Counted from the stretch's first letter, positions 1 through 8,386 are shown. The stretch is 43,572 bases of DNA from Clostridia bacterium (GCA_035561135.1 DATMYA010000061.1:1-43572); one strand, 5' to 3'. Notes: generated by a model not told the origin, from the sequence alone. Translations and numbers: made by a program.

Positions 1-492
1 GGCCATTCTTACGATTGGGGCATCGGTGTTGTATGCCATGCCGCCTGGGCGGGCAGCAGGCGGGGCGGAGGTGCTCCTCGGCGGAAGGATATTGAACTGT
101 ACAACGGAACGCGCTCCAGGGATCGGAGTCTCATTGGCGTCGACCATGATGATGGTGACGCTGTGGTTTCCAGGAGCGAGTCCGGTGAACGTGTAGTCGG
201 TCGACGTTGTGCGAACCGGATCGTTACCATCCAACTGGACGAGGAAATTCGGCATTCCGCCAGAGACTCCGGGGTTTGTTACTTCGAAACTAACACGGAC
301 TATATTGGTCGCTAGCTTCTGGCTGGCAACAGGAGTCAGAATTCGTATGAAACGGCTTTGGGGATTCGCGTTCACCGCCGACGGACTTGTGCCTCCGGTA
401 CTAGGTATCGTTCGTTGCGTCGTCTGCGCCCACAGGGCGAGAGCGGCGAACGCGAGCAGTGCCAATATCAGTGCTGGTTGCTTACTTTTCAT
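1..492 (-). CDS. Secreted protein of unknown function, 3' end outside the window
   Basis: The 164 codons read without a stop to the first base of the window, so the C-terminus is missing. Translation begins MKSKQPALILALLAFAALA, a Sec signal peptide with likely cleavage after LWA-Q. A Thr/Ser/Pro-rich linker follows, then a stretch that looks like a beta-sandwich (FEVTNPG, DYTFTGLAPGNHSVTI, with the feel of an Ig-like or bacterial fibronectin-type fold). Seven bases before the ATG there is a good ribosome binding site, GGGGAGAG on the minus strand. I do not recognise a family. It probably acts outside the cytoplasm as a surface or periplasmic protein. The gene points away from the next gene across a 443-base spacer. 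Confidence 0.75.
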   Translation of the reverse strand, partial: MKSKQPALILALLAFAALALWAQTTQRTIPSTGGTSPSAVNANPQSRFIRILTPVASQKLATNIVRVSFEVTNPGVSGGMPNFLVQLDGNDPVRTTSTDYTFTGLAPGNHSVTIIMVDANETPIPGARSVVQFNILPPRSTSAPPAARPGGMAYNTDAPIVRMA

Positions 493-822
493 GATCGAAC
501 TCTCCCCGTGAATTGTGAACGCAATGTTGACTCTTGTGTACCTGGATGCCAACACTGTGGTGCGCCGCTACTTTGTCGCGGACGGCTCCGGGGTACTACA
601 AATAAGGCCTCTATAAGTTACTGAACAGTTACTGCTTAACTCATGTCCCCAGCAGCGGTTTCCACCGGAGCTGCTTGTGCTTGAACCACGTGCAATTCTG
701 CTTCCCAATTGAGCAATTCTGGCCTGAATAGCCGACTCTTTGTGTTTGCTTTTTCTACTTAGGAAGTTAAGTGGCGCACGGCAATAGGCTTGCGCGCAAC
801 CGCGGGAAGCAGTTCTACGCCT

Positions 823-849
823 TTGTTCCTCAATCTCAGCAGCTACAAT
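823..849 (+). promoter_or_regulatory. Candidate promoter for the coiled-coil membrane protein
   Basis: In the 443-base spacer 493-935 the only convincing signal is a TACAAT box at 844-849 with TTGTTC 15 bases upstream, a slightly short spacing. Transcription would start near 856. The leader would include a small hairpin (CTTGGG at 851-856 pairing with CCCGAG at 865-870). I see no gene in the rest of the spacer. Confidence 0.35.
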
Positions 850-935
850 CCTTGGGCTCACCTACCCGAGAAGGCTGGTTGACTTTCAACGTTTGCTGCT
901 CAACAATCTGGTTATCACCCCCATAAGGAGTTCTC

Positions 936-1739
936 ATGTCTGACGAAGTCCAGAATCAGGGTTCCAACAACAGCAGTATTCTGAAGTTTGTTTTGCTGGG
1001 CGTCGCCGCCGTTTACGTGATCGCATCGCTTTTCCTGATATTCAATATGCGCACTCGCGTCCAGGTTTTGGAACAGAAGCAGACGGCAGCCGAATCACAG
1101 CAGAGTGAGCTTGGCCAGAAACTCCACGCCACGAACACGGCAATGCGGGACTCCGTCGAGGCGCTGGGTTCCAAGGTGGGTATGACCCAGGAAGAAATTG
1201 CCACGCGAACGGCAGAATTGCGCAGGCAGCAGCAGGCCGCTGAATCCCGCCTTACGGCTGAACAAAAGAAGCAGCAGCAGATGGTCTCGGCTGTGAGCGG
1301 AGAAGTCACGGGCGTCAAGACCGATCTTGGTGGCGCAAAGACAGAGATTGCTTCCACCAAAAGTGATCTGGAAGCTACCAAGCAGAAGTTGGAGAAAGCG
1401 ATCGGCGATCTCGGTGTGCAGAGCGGCCTCATCGCTCGCAACCATGACGAACTGGAAACACTGAAGCACAAGGGCGACCGGAACTACTTCGAATTCACGC
1501 TCCGGAAGAACGAGCGCCAGCCGATCTCATCGATCAGCCTGCAACTCAAGAAGGTGGACGTGAAGAAGGGGCGCTTTACGGTCAACGTGATTGCTGACGA
1601 CCGCACGATCGAAAAGAAAGACCGGACCCTGAACGAGCCGCTGCAGTTCTATACCGGCCGCGATCGCACGCTTTTCGAGATGGTCGTTTACAAGGTGGAC
1701 AAAAACCAGGTGACTGGATACCTGAGCACGCCCAAATAG
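936..1739 (+). CDS. Single-pass membrane protein with long coiled coil
   Basis: 267 residues. A short Asn/Ser-rich cytoplasmic N-terminus is followed by one transmembrane segment (about residues 16-36, KFVLLGVAAVYVIASLFLIF). Residues about 42-170 are rich in heptad-type Glu/Gln/Lys/Ala and predict a long coiled coil. The last 90 residues form a compact beta-rich domain (FEFTLRKNERQPI, KGRFTVNVIADDRTIEKKD). AAGGAG eight bases before the ATG supports this start. I do not recognise a named family. The shape, an anchor plus stalk plus head, suggests a structural or sensing role at the inner membrane. A strong terminator follows directly, so it is probably monocistronic. Confidence 0.85.
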   Translation: MSDEVQNQGSNNSSILKFVLLGVAAVYVIASLFLIFNMRTRVQVLEQKQTAAESQQSELGQKLHATNTAMRDSVEALGSKVGMTQEEIATRTAELRRQQQAAESRLTAEQKKQQQMVSAVSGEVTGVKTDLGGAKTEIASTKSDLEATKQKLEKAIGDLGVQSGLIARNHDELETLKHKGDRNYFEFTLRKNERQPISSISLQLKKVDVKKGRFTVNVIADDRTIEKKDRTLNEPLQFYTGRDRTLFEMVVYKVDKNQVTGYLSTPK

Positions 1740-1763
1740 ACCTTCAAGTTATGATAGTCACAA

Positions 1764-1790
1764 GGGTCTGCCAACGGCAGGCCCTTTTTT
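1764..1790 (+). terminator. Rho-independent terminator
   Basis: Nine-base stem GGGTCTGCC/GGCAGGCCC (one G-U pair), three-base loop, then six T. It lies 24 bases after the stop codon of the coiled-coil protein gene. Confidence 0.9.
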
Positions 1791-1885
1791 AGCTCAGTTT
1801 GGAATTCGCATTCGCGACGCAGATCGAACTTCCGGAACAGCCTCAAGAACATAAGGGCCGCACTGGACTTGCGGCCCTGCAAGCT

Positions 1886-2452
1886 CTACCTCCTGAACTC
1901 CACCGGACGATGATCGTAAATTGAAACTGAGGCAATCAAAGCGCGGCGCCTGTCGAACGACTCCTTCGAGATCGGGAAGCCCACGAGTACGCTTCCGCTG
2001 ACCTGCGCTCCGGCGGGGATCTTCATATCGCGGGAGAGACCCTCGATAGAGTGTGTCTGCAAGTCGGGGAAAGCCCGGTAGTAGCGTTCCAGATCGGTGA
2101 CGGATGCTGAGTCATCGCTGAATTCTCCGCTCTCGGTTCTTACCGTGACGTTGATGTTGCGAAGCGTGATCGGCTTGTCGGTCGCGTTCTTAATTGTGAG
2201 TTGAATGGTTGCCAGCGAACTGCTCTGGTTAGGAACATCTACTGCAAACGCTTCATCGATAGAGCCGGTTGCGGCCGGTTGTGCACGGAAAATCCAAGCG
2301 AGTGCGCCTACTACAACGGCGACAAAGAGGAGCGCAATGATGATCGGTGCCGCGTCGGGCATCGTGTGCTTGGCACTGTCGAATTCCTCGGTCATTGGAA
2401 CGTGCCCGGCGTCTTCGGGCTCGGGTGCGGGTTTTTTTTGCGGTACGGCCAT
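1886..2452 (-). CDS. Single-pass membrane protein, unknown function
   Basis: 188 residues from an ATG preceded by GGAGG; a TTG four codons upstream also leaves the frame open but would put the ribosome binding site inside the gene. The first ~35 residues are acidic and Pro-rich. They are followed by one transmembrane helix (PIIIALLFVAVVVGALAWIF) and then a beta-rich domain of about 125 residues (TIQLTIKNATDKPITLRNIN, GAQVSGSVLVGFPISKESF). The exported domain has the rhythm of a DUF4352/FxLYD-like immunoglobulin-type sandwich, where such domains often sense or stabilise envelope partners, but the match is only by impression. It lies downstream of the polX gene on the same strand, 98 bases away. 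Confidence 0.75.
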   Translation of the reverse strand: MAVPQKKPAPEPEDAGHVPMTEEFDSAKHTMPDAAPIIIALLFVAVVVGALAWIFRAQPAATGSIDEAFAVDVPNQSSSLATIQLTIKNATDKPITLRNINVTVRTESGEFSDDSASVTDLERYYRAFPDLQTHSIEGLSRDMKIPAGAQVSGSVLVGFPISKESFDRRRALIASVSIYDHRPVEFRR

Positions 2453-2550
2453 CGGATCCTCCAAAGGTAAAAATGCGGGATCGGCCTTACAGCCCCGCGC
2501 CGCTGATCGCAGCGCAGATGTACCTCTGAGATGCCTGTGACGAGCTAAGT

Positions 2551-4299
2551 CTATGCCCGTTTTACGGCCTGTGCGAACTTTTCAGTGGGAAGCGTATTCA
2601 GCACGTCCTCCCTGGTCAGCCATGCTCGGCGCGCCTGCATGACTCCCCAGCGAATCTTTTCCATGTGGGTGGTGTGGTGCGCGTCCGTATTGATGATGAT
2701 CTTGACCCCGCGCTCGCGTGCCATGCGCAGGTGCCTGTCACAAAGGTCGAGACGATCCGGATAGGCGTTCAGCTCCATAGCAACTTTGTTTTCGGCGGCG
2801 GCGCGCAGCACGGCTTCCATGTCGAATGGGTAGGCGTCGCGACGCAACAGTAGTCGCCCGGTCGGATGTCCAATCAGCGACGTGTTCCGGTTGGAGATCG
2901 CGCGCACAATGCGGTCCGTCATTTGCGCAGGCTCCTGGTTGAATGCTGAATGGACGCTCGCTATGACGATATCCATCTGGGCAAGCACGTCATCGCTCAA
3001 GTCCAGAGAACCGTCGGCGAGGATATCGACTTCGATGCCGGCGAATATGCGTATGCCTTCGATCTGCTCATCGCAGCGGCGAATGCGTTTGATGTGCTCC
3101 TCGGCGCGCGTGTCATCGAGGCCGTTGGCGAACGCGAGATTCTTGGAATGGTCGGTGATGGCCATGTACTTGTAACCGCGTTCGCGCGCGGCCAGGGCCA
3201 TCTCTTCGATGGTGCAGCGACCGTCGGTCTCCACGGTGTGCATGTGAACGTCACCCTGTAAATCGGCTTCTATGATGAGATTAGGCAGGGTGTGTTTTTC
3301 GGCCGCCTCGATTTCGCCACAGTTTTCGCGCAGTTCGGGCGGAATATAGTCGAGTGCCAGCGTGGCGTAGATTTCTTCTTCCGTGCGCCCGGCTGCAAGC
3401 TTCTGGTCCTCCAGGCGGAAGAGTCCGTACTCATTAAGCGTAAAGCCCATCTTGAGCGCGCGCTGCCGCAGCGAAACGTTGTGCGCCTTGGAACCGGTGA
3501 AGTACTGCATGGCGGCCCCGAAGGACTCAGGCGGCAGAAGCCGCACGTCCACTTGCATGCCGCCGCGCATCTTGAAGCTGACTTTATTATCGCCCTTAGC
3601 CAGTACTTCAAGGATGCCGGGGAAGCCTAGAATCTGCTGGATAACGGCTTCGCGCTGCGCGCTATCCATGCAACAGTTGCCTGTGATGAGAAGGTCCAGG
3701 TCGCCTACGGTCTCGCGTCCGCGCCGCAGCGAACCGGCTGGCGTGATCTTGTCCACTCCCGGCAGTTCGGCCAGGTGCGCGATGAGTTTGTCGGCCATCC
3801 GTGAGGCGGCATCGAGGTAGAAGCGGCCCGAGATGCTGCGATAAGTCTCAATGGACTTGAGGACTTTCTGCTCGGTCTTCGCGCTCATTCGAGGTAATGT
3901 TCGCAGCTTGCCTTCGCGCGCGAGCCTCTCGACTCCCGCAATGTCGCTGACCTGAAAGGCACTCCAGATGAGCGCGATACTTTTCGGACCGAGTCCCTGG
4001 ATTTTCAGTAGCTCTAGCATCGACGGACGATACTTCTCCAGAAGTTCCTGGTGCAGCTTGAGGCGGCCTCCGGCGAATATCTCTTGGAGGTTGGCAAGCA
4101 TGCCCTTGCCGATGCCGGGGATGGCGAGCACCCGCTTGGGCTCTTCCATCATCTCGAAAATCTGCTGCGGGAATCCCTCGATCGCTTCAGCGGCATTTCG
4201 GTACGAACGTATGCGGAAGGAATCATCGCCATTGACCTCCATGAGGTCGGCGGTTTCGTAGAGCACGGAGGCGAGCGTCTTGTTGTCGAGCGCAGGCAT
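2551..4299 (-). CDS. polX: Family X DNA polymerase with C-terminal PHP phosphoesterase domain
   Basis: 582 residues, close to the usual bacterial PolX length of about 570. The N-terminal helix-hairpin-helix region (PGIGKGMLANLQEI near 61, IQGLGPKSIA near 100) binds DNA. The nucleotidyltransferase core shows GSLRRGRE at 189-196 and acidic metal ligands D200, D202 and D251. The PHP domain starts at HMHTVETDG (352-360) and continues with THSK-type, GIEVDIL, GHPTGRLLL and NTDAHH motifs that hold its metal cluster. Bacterial PolX fills short gaps in base-excision and other repair, while PHP supplies 3'-5' exonuclease or AP-endonuclease-type activity. A possible TTG start 30 codons upstream is rejected because it runs into the csp terminator. 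There is no Shine-Dalgarno; TACAAT sits 10 bases before the ATG, so the mRNA may be nearly leaderless. Confidence 0.93.
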   Translation of the reverse strand: MPALDNKTLASVLYETADLMEVNGDDSFRIRSYRNAAEAIEGFPQQIFEMMEEPKRVLAIPGIGKGMLANLQEIFAGGRLKLHQELLEKYRPSMLELLKIQGLGPKSIALIWSAFQVSDIAGVERLAREGKLRTLPRMSAKTEQKVLKSIETYRSISGRFYLDAASRMADKLIAHLAELPGVDKITPAGSLRRGRETVGDLDLLITGNCCMDSAQREAVIQQILGFPGILEVLAKGDNKVSFKMRGGMQVDVRLLPPESFGAAMQYFTGSKAHNVSLRQRALKMGFTLNEYGLFRLEDQKLAAGRTEEEIYATLALDYIPPELRENCGEIEAAEKHTLPNLIIEADLQGDVHMHTVETDGRCTIEEMALAARERGYKYMAITDHSKNLAFANGLDDTRAEEHIKRIRRCDEQIEGIRIFAGIEVDILADGSLDLSDDVLAQMDIVIASVHSAFNQEPAQMTDRIVRAISNRNTSLIGHPTGRLLLRRDAYPFDMEAVLRAAAENKVAMELNAYPDRLDLCDRHLRMARERGVKIIINTDAHHTTHMEKIRWGVMQARRAWLTREDVLNTLPTEKFAQAVKRA

Positions 4300-4340
4300 G
4301 GTCGCGAAGATTGTAGCGGATAACGACGGCGACGTTTGAG

Positions 4341-4380
4341 GCTCAAAACGAAAACCCAGCCAGGGAGGCTGGGTTTCGGT
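4341..4380 (-). terminator. Rho-independent terminator of the cold-shock gene
   Basis: On the minus strand a ten-base stem (4352-4361 with 4367-4376, AAACCCAGCC/GGCTGGGTTT) with a five-base loop is followed by TTCGTTTT. It lies just after the csp stop codon and just before the polX start, separating the two genes. Confidence 0.85.
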
Positions 4381-4398
4381 TCGAATCAAAGGAACCGT

Positions 4399-4608
4399 TT
4401 ACTGGGCTTTTACGACGTTGCCCGCCTGGGGGCCCTTCTGGCCCTCGACGATTTCAAACTCGACCTGGTCGCCCTCCTGAAGGCTCTTGTAACCCTCCGA
4501 GGTGATCGCACTGTAGTGAACAAAAACATCGGGACCATCTTCGCGCCCGATGAAACCAAATCCTTTTGCGTTATTGAACCACTTTACGGTTCCCTTGAGA
4601 CGTGACAC
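4399..4608 (-). CDS. csp: Cold-shock protein, CspA family
   Basis: 69 residues, full length for the family. The sequence has both RNA-binding motifs of the OB fold: RNP1 KGFGFI near residue 15 and RNP2 VFVHYSAI near residue 28. It begins with the typical basic stretch LKGTVKWFN. Such proteins bind single-stranded RNA and DNA, melt mRNA structure and act as transcription antiterminators. The start codon is GTG, supported by GGAGGA seven bases upstream. The gene has its own terminator and a near-consensus promoter about 150 bases upstream, giving the long 5' leader that is typical of cold-regulated csp genes. Confidence 0.96.
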   Translation of the reverse strand: MSRLKGTVKWFNNAKGFGFIGREDGPDVFVHYSAITSEGYKSLQEGDQVEFEIVEGQKGPQAGNVVKAQ

Positions 4609-4761
4609 TTACTCTTCCTCCGTGCTCTTACTCCGGCGAATGGGCACACCGGTATTTAGCCTCAACTGCGACGGGACGCCAAAAAGCATCGGAATCGAGT
4701 CAACGTGCCTTCGACAGGATGCCAGGGACAGGACCATCGGTTGTGGGCTCTCTTGGTTACA

Positions 4762-4790
4762 ATTGTCCGCCTTTGCGAAGATGTTGTCAA
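4762..4790 (-). promoter_or_regulatory. Sigma-70-type promoter of the cold-shock gene
   Basis: On the minus strand a perfect -35 TTGACA (4785-4790), a 17-base spacer and GACAAT as -10 (4762-4767). Transcription would start near 4755, leaving a leader of about 147 bases. This is the best -35/-10 pair in the first half of the window. Between 4791 and 4920 I see no gene. Confidence 0.65.
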
Positions 4791-4920
4791 TGTAGTACAC
4801 AGCTCAAGACCGCGCCAGTAGCGGCGATCGGCGCATTCGCCGAACCTCAAGCAGAAATCTCGTCCTTCCGGGAGAGCCTTGCAGCTACGTCCTCTCTTAC
4901 GCAAAGGGACTAGAGGAAGT

Positions 4921-5586
4921 TCATCCGTTGCGGCGAAGCGACTCGGAAAGCCAGAGCACCCCTGCGATGGTTTTGCCGTCACGTATCTTTCCGTTCATCA
5001 CCATGCCCACGGCTGTCGAGACAGGAAAAAGGCGTTTGCTGATGAACTCGTCTTCTTCGGGCTTGGCCTTGCCGCGTCTCAATTCGGTCGCGAGATAGAC
5101 TGCCATCGTCTCGTCCAGGAAACCGGGACTGGAGTAGAAGAACAGGGCGCGCTTCCATTTGCCTCCGGAGTATCCAGTCTCTTCCTCGAGTTCGCGTTTA
5201 GCCGCCGCAAGTTCGTCCTCGCCTTCGTCAATGCGACCCGCCGGAAATTCCCAGAGATCTTCGCCTGCGGCGTAGCGGAATTGCCGCGCGAGAAGTACGC
5301 GGCTGGCATCGCCGTCTCCCTCTACGGCCATGATCACGACGGATCCGGGGTGGTGAACCATGTCGCGGCGCACGTTCGCACCGCTCGGCTCGACAATCTG
5401 TTCGGAGGTGACGTAGAAGACGGGCGCGCGATACACGACGCGAGAACTCAGTACGCGCACGCGCCGGCCAGTCTTGGCGGAATCGCCCTTTGGCTTCGAC
5501 CCCTTGGCAGTTGTAGCTCGGTTAGGATTTTTCTTTGCTGGTGCGGACATCGTTTTGCGCGAGGCTTTCGAGGTCTTGCTTGGCAT
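4921..5586 (-). CDS. NUDIX hydrolase, ADP-ribose pyrophosphatase type
   Basis: 221 residues from the ATG of MPSKTSKASRK. An upstream extension of the frame would run into the divergent gene and is not used. The first ~45 residues are Lys/Ser/Ala-rich and likely disordered. The Nudix box (GX5EX7REUXEEXGU) begins at GRIDEGEDE and ends at RELEEETGY, with all metal-binding Glu present. It is preceded by LLARQFRYAAGEDLWEFPAG, the signature of ADP-ribose/sugar-nucleotide pyrophosphatases, which cut ADP-ribose into AMP and ribose-5-phosphate. The exact substrate cannot be read from sequence. The gene is divergent from the DUF2520 gene, 61 bases apart. Confidence 0.88.
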   Translation of the reverse strand: MPSKTSKASRKTMSAPAKKNPNRATTAKGSKPKGDSAKTGRRVRVLSSRVVYRAPVFYVTSEQIVEPSGANVRRDMVHHPGSVVIMAVEGDGDASRVLLARQFRYAAGEDLWEFPAGRIDEGEDELAAAKRELEEETGYSGGKWKRALFFYSSPGFLDETMAVYLATELRRGKAKPEEDEFISKRLFPVSTAVGMVMNGKIRDGKTIAGVLWLSESLRRNG

Positions 5587-5647
5587 GGCACCAATATAGA
5601 AGATGGGAGCGGATGTTGACTTGTTCCCGCGTTGGCGAGGTTCTGGT

Positions 5648-6511
5648 ATGCTGCGCCCGATGAGCAAGCGAATGAGCGTGACATTTGTGGGCGCTGGCAG
5701 TCTGGCCAGTGCAATGGCCGTGCTGCTTCAACGCGCAGGGTACACCATTGAGGAGATCGTAACGCGTGACGATGCGGCATCGCGCCAGCGCGGGGCTGTG
5801 TTGGCGCGCATGGTTGGCGCGCAAGCGGCGACGATGGCACGGGCGACTCTCAGGGTCGATATCGTGTGGCTTGCCGTGAACGACGATGCGATTGCGATGT
5901 GCGCCGATGCGTTGGCGCAAAGGGGCGAGTGGAAGGGAAGAATTGCGCTGCACTCGAGTGGCGCGCTCGCAAGCGATGAGATGGAAGCGCTGCGCCAGCG
6001 CGGAGCGCACACCGGCTCGTTGCATCCCATGATGACCTTTGTAAAGAACGTAGTACCGGAACTTCGTGGCGTGTCGTTCGCGATTGAAGGCAACTCCGTT
6101 GCGACGACAGTTGCGAAGCAGATTGTGCGCGCGCTGGGTGGAACAAGCTTCGCGATCTCGAAAGAGAACAAGGGACTCTATCACGCCTTTGGTGCGTTTA
6201 TTTCGCCGCTGCTGGTCGCACAGCTGACCGCCGCCGAAGAGGTGGCGCGAGCGGCGGGCGTGCCGCAAAAGAATGTCGTGCCGGCCATGGCGCCCATCAT
6301 CCTGCGCACGCTTGAAAACTACTTCTCGGAAGGTGGCGCAGCGGCATTCAGCGGACCACTTTTGCGGGGTGACGTAAACACGATCGAGCGGCACGTCGCA
6401 GCATTGAAAGACTCAGGTGCGGCAGAAGTGTACCGTGCGCTGGCGACCTACGCCGTGAAGGCGCTGCCGGTAAAGAACTGGAAGGCGCTGGAGAAAGTTT
6501 TAAAAAGTTAG
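5648..6511 (+). CDS. Rossmann-fold and DUF2520 domain protein
   Basis: 287 residues. MSVTFVGAGSLASAMAVLLQ is a dinucleotide-binding GxGxxA/G motif. The N-terminal half resembles F420- or NADP-dependent reductases. The C-terminal half (SKENKGLYHAFGAFISPLL, AAEEVARAAGV) matches DUF2520, the helical half that places the family among the 6-phosphogluconate/ketopantoate-reductase-like dehydrogenases. Its substrate is unknown. The start used has a GAGG seven bases upstream; an ATG four codons further on (5660) is an equally possible start. Confidence 0.85.
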   Translation: MLRPMSKRMSVTFVGAGSLASAMAVLLQRAGYTIEEIVTRDDAASRQRGAVLARMVGAQAATMARATLRVDIVWLAVNDDAIAMCADALAQRGEWKGRIALHSSGALASDEMEALRQRGAHTGSLHPMMTFVKNVVPELRGVSFAIEGNSVATTVAKQIVRALGGTSFAISKENKGLYHAFGAFISPLLVAQLTAAEEVARAAGVPQKNVVPAMAPIILRTLENYFSEGGAAAFSGPLLRGDVNTIERHVAALKDSGAAEVYRALATYAVKALPVKNWKALEKVLKS

Positions 6512-6547
6512 CGTCAGCGAACAGGGAAACGGGGACGGCGTGCACAG

Positions 6548-6657
6548 GACGTCAGACGGCAGAGGTCACATGCAAGGCGTCAGGAACACCAAGCTTCGCT
6601 GACGTCCGGCGTCCAAGATATGATGTCTGGTGTCTGATGTCCGAGGTCTGACGTCGG
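6548..6657. repeat. Degenerate short-word repeat, GACGTC/TCTGATGTC type
   Basis: The spacer between the DUF2520 gene and ribA is made of variants of one word: GTCAGACG, GCTGACGTCCGG, GATGTCTGGTGTCTGATGTC, GAGGTCTGACGTCGG. Units of roughly 8-11 bases follow one another imperfectly. No gene or terminator is visible. Two other word families occupy other spacers of this window. Confidence 0.7.
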
Positions 6658-6661
6658 AACT

Positions 6662-7309
6662 TTACGGAAAGCGTGTTGAGAACAGGTGTCCCATTTTCTC
6701 GCGCTTGGTTTCAATGTACTTCTCGGCCTGGGAATAGGGTTCCACTTCGCATGGAACGCGCTCCACCACTTTGATCCCACCGCTTTCGAGCGCTGCCACC
6801 TTGTCCGGATTGTTCGAGAGCAGACGCAGTTCCCTCACGCCGAGTGCTTTCAAGATTTCGACAGGCAGGTTGTACTCGCGGCAATCGGCTGCGAAGCCGA
6901 GCTTCTCGTTGGCCTGTACGGTGTCGAGACCGTTGTCCTGCAACTCATAGGCTTGCAGCTTGGCCATCAAGCCGATGCCTCGGCCTTCCTGCTCCTCGTA
7001 AACAAGGATTCCGGCACCCTCCTTGGCGATCATCGCAAGCGCCATCTCGAGTTGCTGGCGACAGTCGCAGCGCAACGAGGCAAAGACGTCTCCGGTCAGG
7101 CATTGTGAATGTATGCGAACCAGGGGCGGTGCGGAATGTATGTCTCCCATGACGAGCGCGACGCCGGTTTCCTTGCGGCGATCGTCGACTGTGTCCAGCG
7201 ATTCGGAAGAACCGACAGGCACGGGAGGTCCGGGGAAGTGGCCTTCGAAGCCAGAGATGCGGAAGTCGCCCCACCGCGTGGGGAACTTTGCTTCCGCGAG
7301 TTTTTTCAT
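6662..7309 (-). CDS. ribA: GTP cyclohydrolase II
   Basis: 215 residues from MKKLAEAKF, close to the usual length of about 200. The enzyme opens GTP to 2,5-diamino-6-ribosylamino-pyrimidinone 5'-phosphate, formate and pyrophosphate, the first step of riboflavin synthesis. The three zinc-binding cysteines are present in CLTGDVFASLRCDC (C70, C81, C83). The catalytic stretch EEQEGRGIGLMAKLQAY and the C-terminal LRLLSNNPDK are also present. It is a stand-alone RibA, not fused to the RibB domain. The TATAAT on the minus strand at 7329-7334 lies 20 bases before this ATG, so a longer frame starting upstream is unlikely. Confidence 0.95.
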   Translation of the reverse strand: MKKLAEAKFPTRWGDFRISGFEGHFPGPPVPVGSSESLDTVDDRRKETGVALVMGDIHSAPPLVRIHSQCLTGDVFASLRCDCRQQLEMALAMIAKEGAGILVYEEQEGRGIGLMAKLQAYELQDNGLDTVQANEKLGFAADCREYNLPVEILKALGVRELRLLSNNPDKVAALESGGIKVVERVPCEVEPYSQAEKYIETKREKMGHLFSTRFP

Positions 7310-7328
7310 CGAGGATTTCACAATACTG

Positions 7329-7334
7329 ATTATA
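7329..7334 (-). promoter_or_regulatory. Candidate -10 box of ribA
   Basis: A perfect TATAAT on the minus strand, 20 bases before the chosen ATG. The -35 region is poor (CCACAG/CCCACA). No FMN-riboswitch-like leader is visible; the leader would be only about 13 bases. Confidence 0.4.
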
Positions 7335-7446
7335 AGCGCTTGCCTTCTTCCCTGTGGGTAGGTAGCGCGACGTTCCATTCTATAAGCGACGGCGCGATGT
7401 CAGATAAACAGCAGCGCTGTGAGCAGCGGACAGATAGTTCGGGGAA

Positions 7447-7475
7447 TTGTCGAAGATGCGAGTCGCTGCTACAAT
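7447..7475 (+). promoter_or_regulatory. Promoter of tRNA-Ala
   Basis: TTGTCG (7447-7452), a 17-base spacer and TACAAT (7470-7475). Transcription would start near 7482, about 63 bases before the tRNA. A GCTGGG/CCCAGC hairpin lies between the two. Confidence 0.55.
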
Positions 7476-7544
7476 TGACTTTGTCAGGCGCCACGCCTGA
7501 TTCCACCTGAGTGCGCTGGGTTTTCGACCCAGCTCGTCGAGAGT

Positions 7545-7620
7545 GGGGCTATAGCTCAGTTGGGAGAGCGCATCGTTCGCAACGATGAGGTCGCCGGTTC
7601 GAGGCCGGCTAGCTCCACCA
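7545..7620 (+). tRNA. tRNA-Ala (anticodon CGC)
   Basis: 76 bases that fold as a complete cloverleaf. The acceptor stem GGGGCTA/TAGCTCC includes the G3-U70 pair that is the alanine identity element. The D stem is GCTC/GAGC. The anticodon stem is CATCG/CGATG with loop TTCGCAA, giving anticodon CGC for GCG codons. The T arm has GCCGG/CCGGC with loop TTCGAGG. The CCA tail is encoded. Confidence 0.97.
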
Positions 7621-7660
7621 GAAAATTTCGCAACCTCCAAAAACCGCAGAAGAAATCAAA

Positions 7661-7698
7661 ACAGCACAGAAAAGTAAATCAAGACAGCACAGAAAAGT
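7661..7698. repeat. Short direct repeat after the tRNA
   Basis: ACAGCACAGAAAAGT occurs at 7661-7675 and again at 7684-7698, a 23-base period. It lies 40 bases beyond the tRNA. It does not repeat any part of the tRNA, so it is not an attachment site of the usual kind. Confidence 0.6.
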
Positions 7699-7776
7699 GC
7701 AGGCGGGCTGCCTGTGCATTGAACGCAAGCTACCTTCCTGCAACGGCATGCGTCCATTTGAGTAGAGAGGTGTGAG

Positions 7777-8349
7777 ATGAACCGTACGATTTGGGTAGTT
7801 GCTGCTGCATTTCTGCTGGCGCTTGCTGCGCAGGCGCAGCAGGCGCGCTCGGAAGTCCATCCAGTGAGCGACGTCGTGCGCCAGTTACTCGCGCGGCAGT
7901 CGCAGAACATAATTGCAGCCGTCGAAGAGCTACCGGCGGAGAAGTTCGACTTCCGTCCCACTCCTCAGCAGATGACGTTTGCGCACTTGGTGACGCACAT
8001 GGCGGAGTCGAACACGCTGCTGTGCTCGCGCATTGGGAACGTGTCTGCTCCGCCGCAAGTCAAACTGGTGGACACCGACAAAAAGCCGAAGCTGGTGGAG
8101 GGACTACGGCAGTCTTTCGACTTCTGCTCTCGCGCTCTGGACAAGGTGGACGATTCCAAACTCGCGGAGACGATTAACGTCTTCGGAGCCAAACGTGTGT
8201 CGCGTGTGGCTGCGATGTTCGCGCTTACGAATGACTGGGCCGACCACTACTCGGCTGCAGCAATGTATCTGCGGCTGAACGGATTGCTGCCGCCAACGGC
8301 GAAAAACGCCGGGCCGCAGTCACGAGAGACACCGAACAAACCGAAGTGA
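7777..8349 (+). CDS. Exported DinB-like four-helix protein
   Basis: 190 residues. A signal peptide (MNRTIWVVAAAFLLALAAQA, cleavage near AQA-Q) is followed by a DinB/YfiT-type four-helix bundle: DVVRQLLARQSQNIIAAVEE, FDFRPTPQQMTFAHLVTHMA, DWADHYSAAAMYLRLNGLLP. The His residues in THMAE and DWADHY sit where the DinB superfamily binds a metal. Family members include thiol transferases and many uncharacterised proteins, so the reaction is unknown. The export signal is a common variant in acidobacteria-like genomes. GAGAGG lies eleven bases before the ATG. Convergent with the M28 peptidase gene. Confidence 0.85.
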   Translation: MNRTIWVVAAAFLLALAAQAQQARSEVHPVSDVVRQLLARQSQNIIAAVEELPAEKFDFRPTPQQMTFAHLVTHMAESNTLLCSRIGNVSAPPQVKLVDTDKKPKLVEGLRQSFDFCSRALDKVDDSKLAETINVFGAKRVSRVAAMFALTNDWADHYSAAAMYLRLNGLLPPTAKNAGPQSRETPNKPK

Positions 8350-8386
8350 ATCGTTTCTTCGGGATGGCTCGGATGGCGTTGGAGAG

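Noticed and set aside
780..935. 6S RNA
   Set aside because: The hairpin CTTGGG...CCCGAGAAGG recalls the 6S apical region, but no long closing rod or central bubble can be drawn before the gene start at 936.
7309..7378. FMN riboswitch before ribA
   Set aside because: The leader is too short and none of the conserved RFN stems can be found.
7661..7698. Attachment site of an integrated element next to tRNA-Ala
   Set aside because: The direct repeat does not copy the tRNA 3' end, and no integrase or foreign-looking genes follow.
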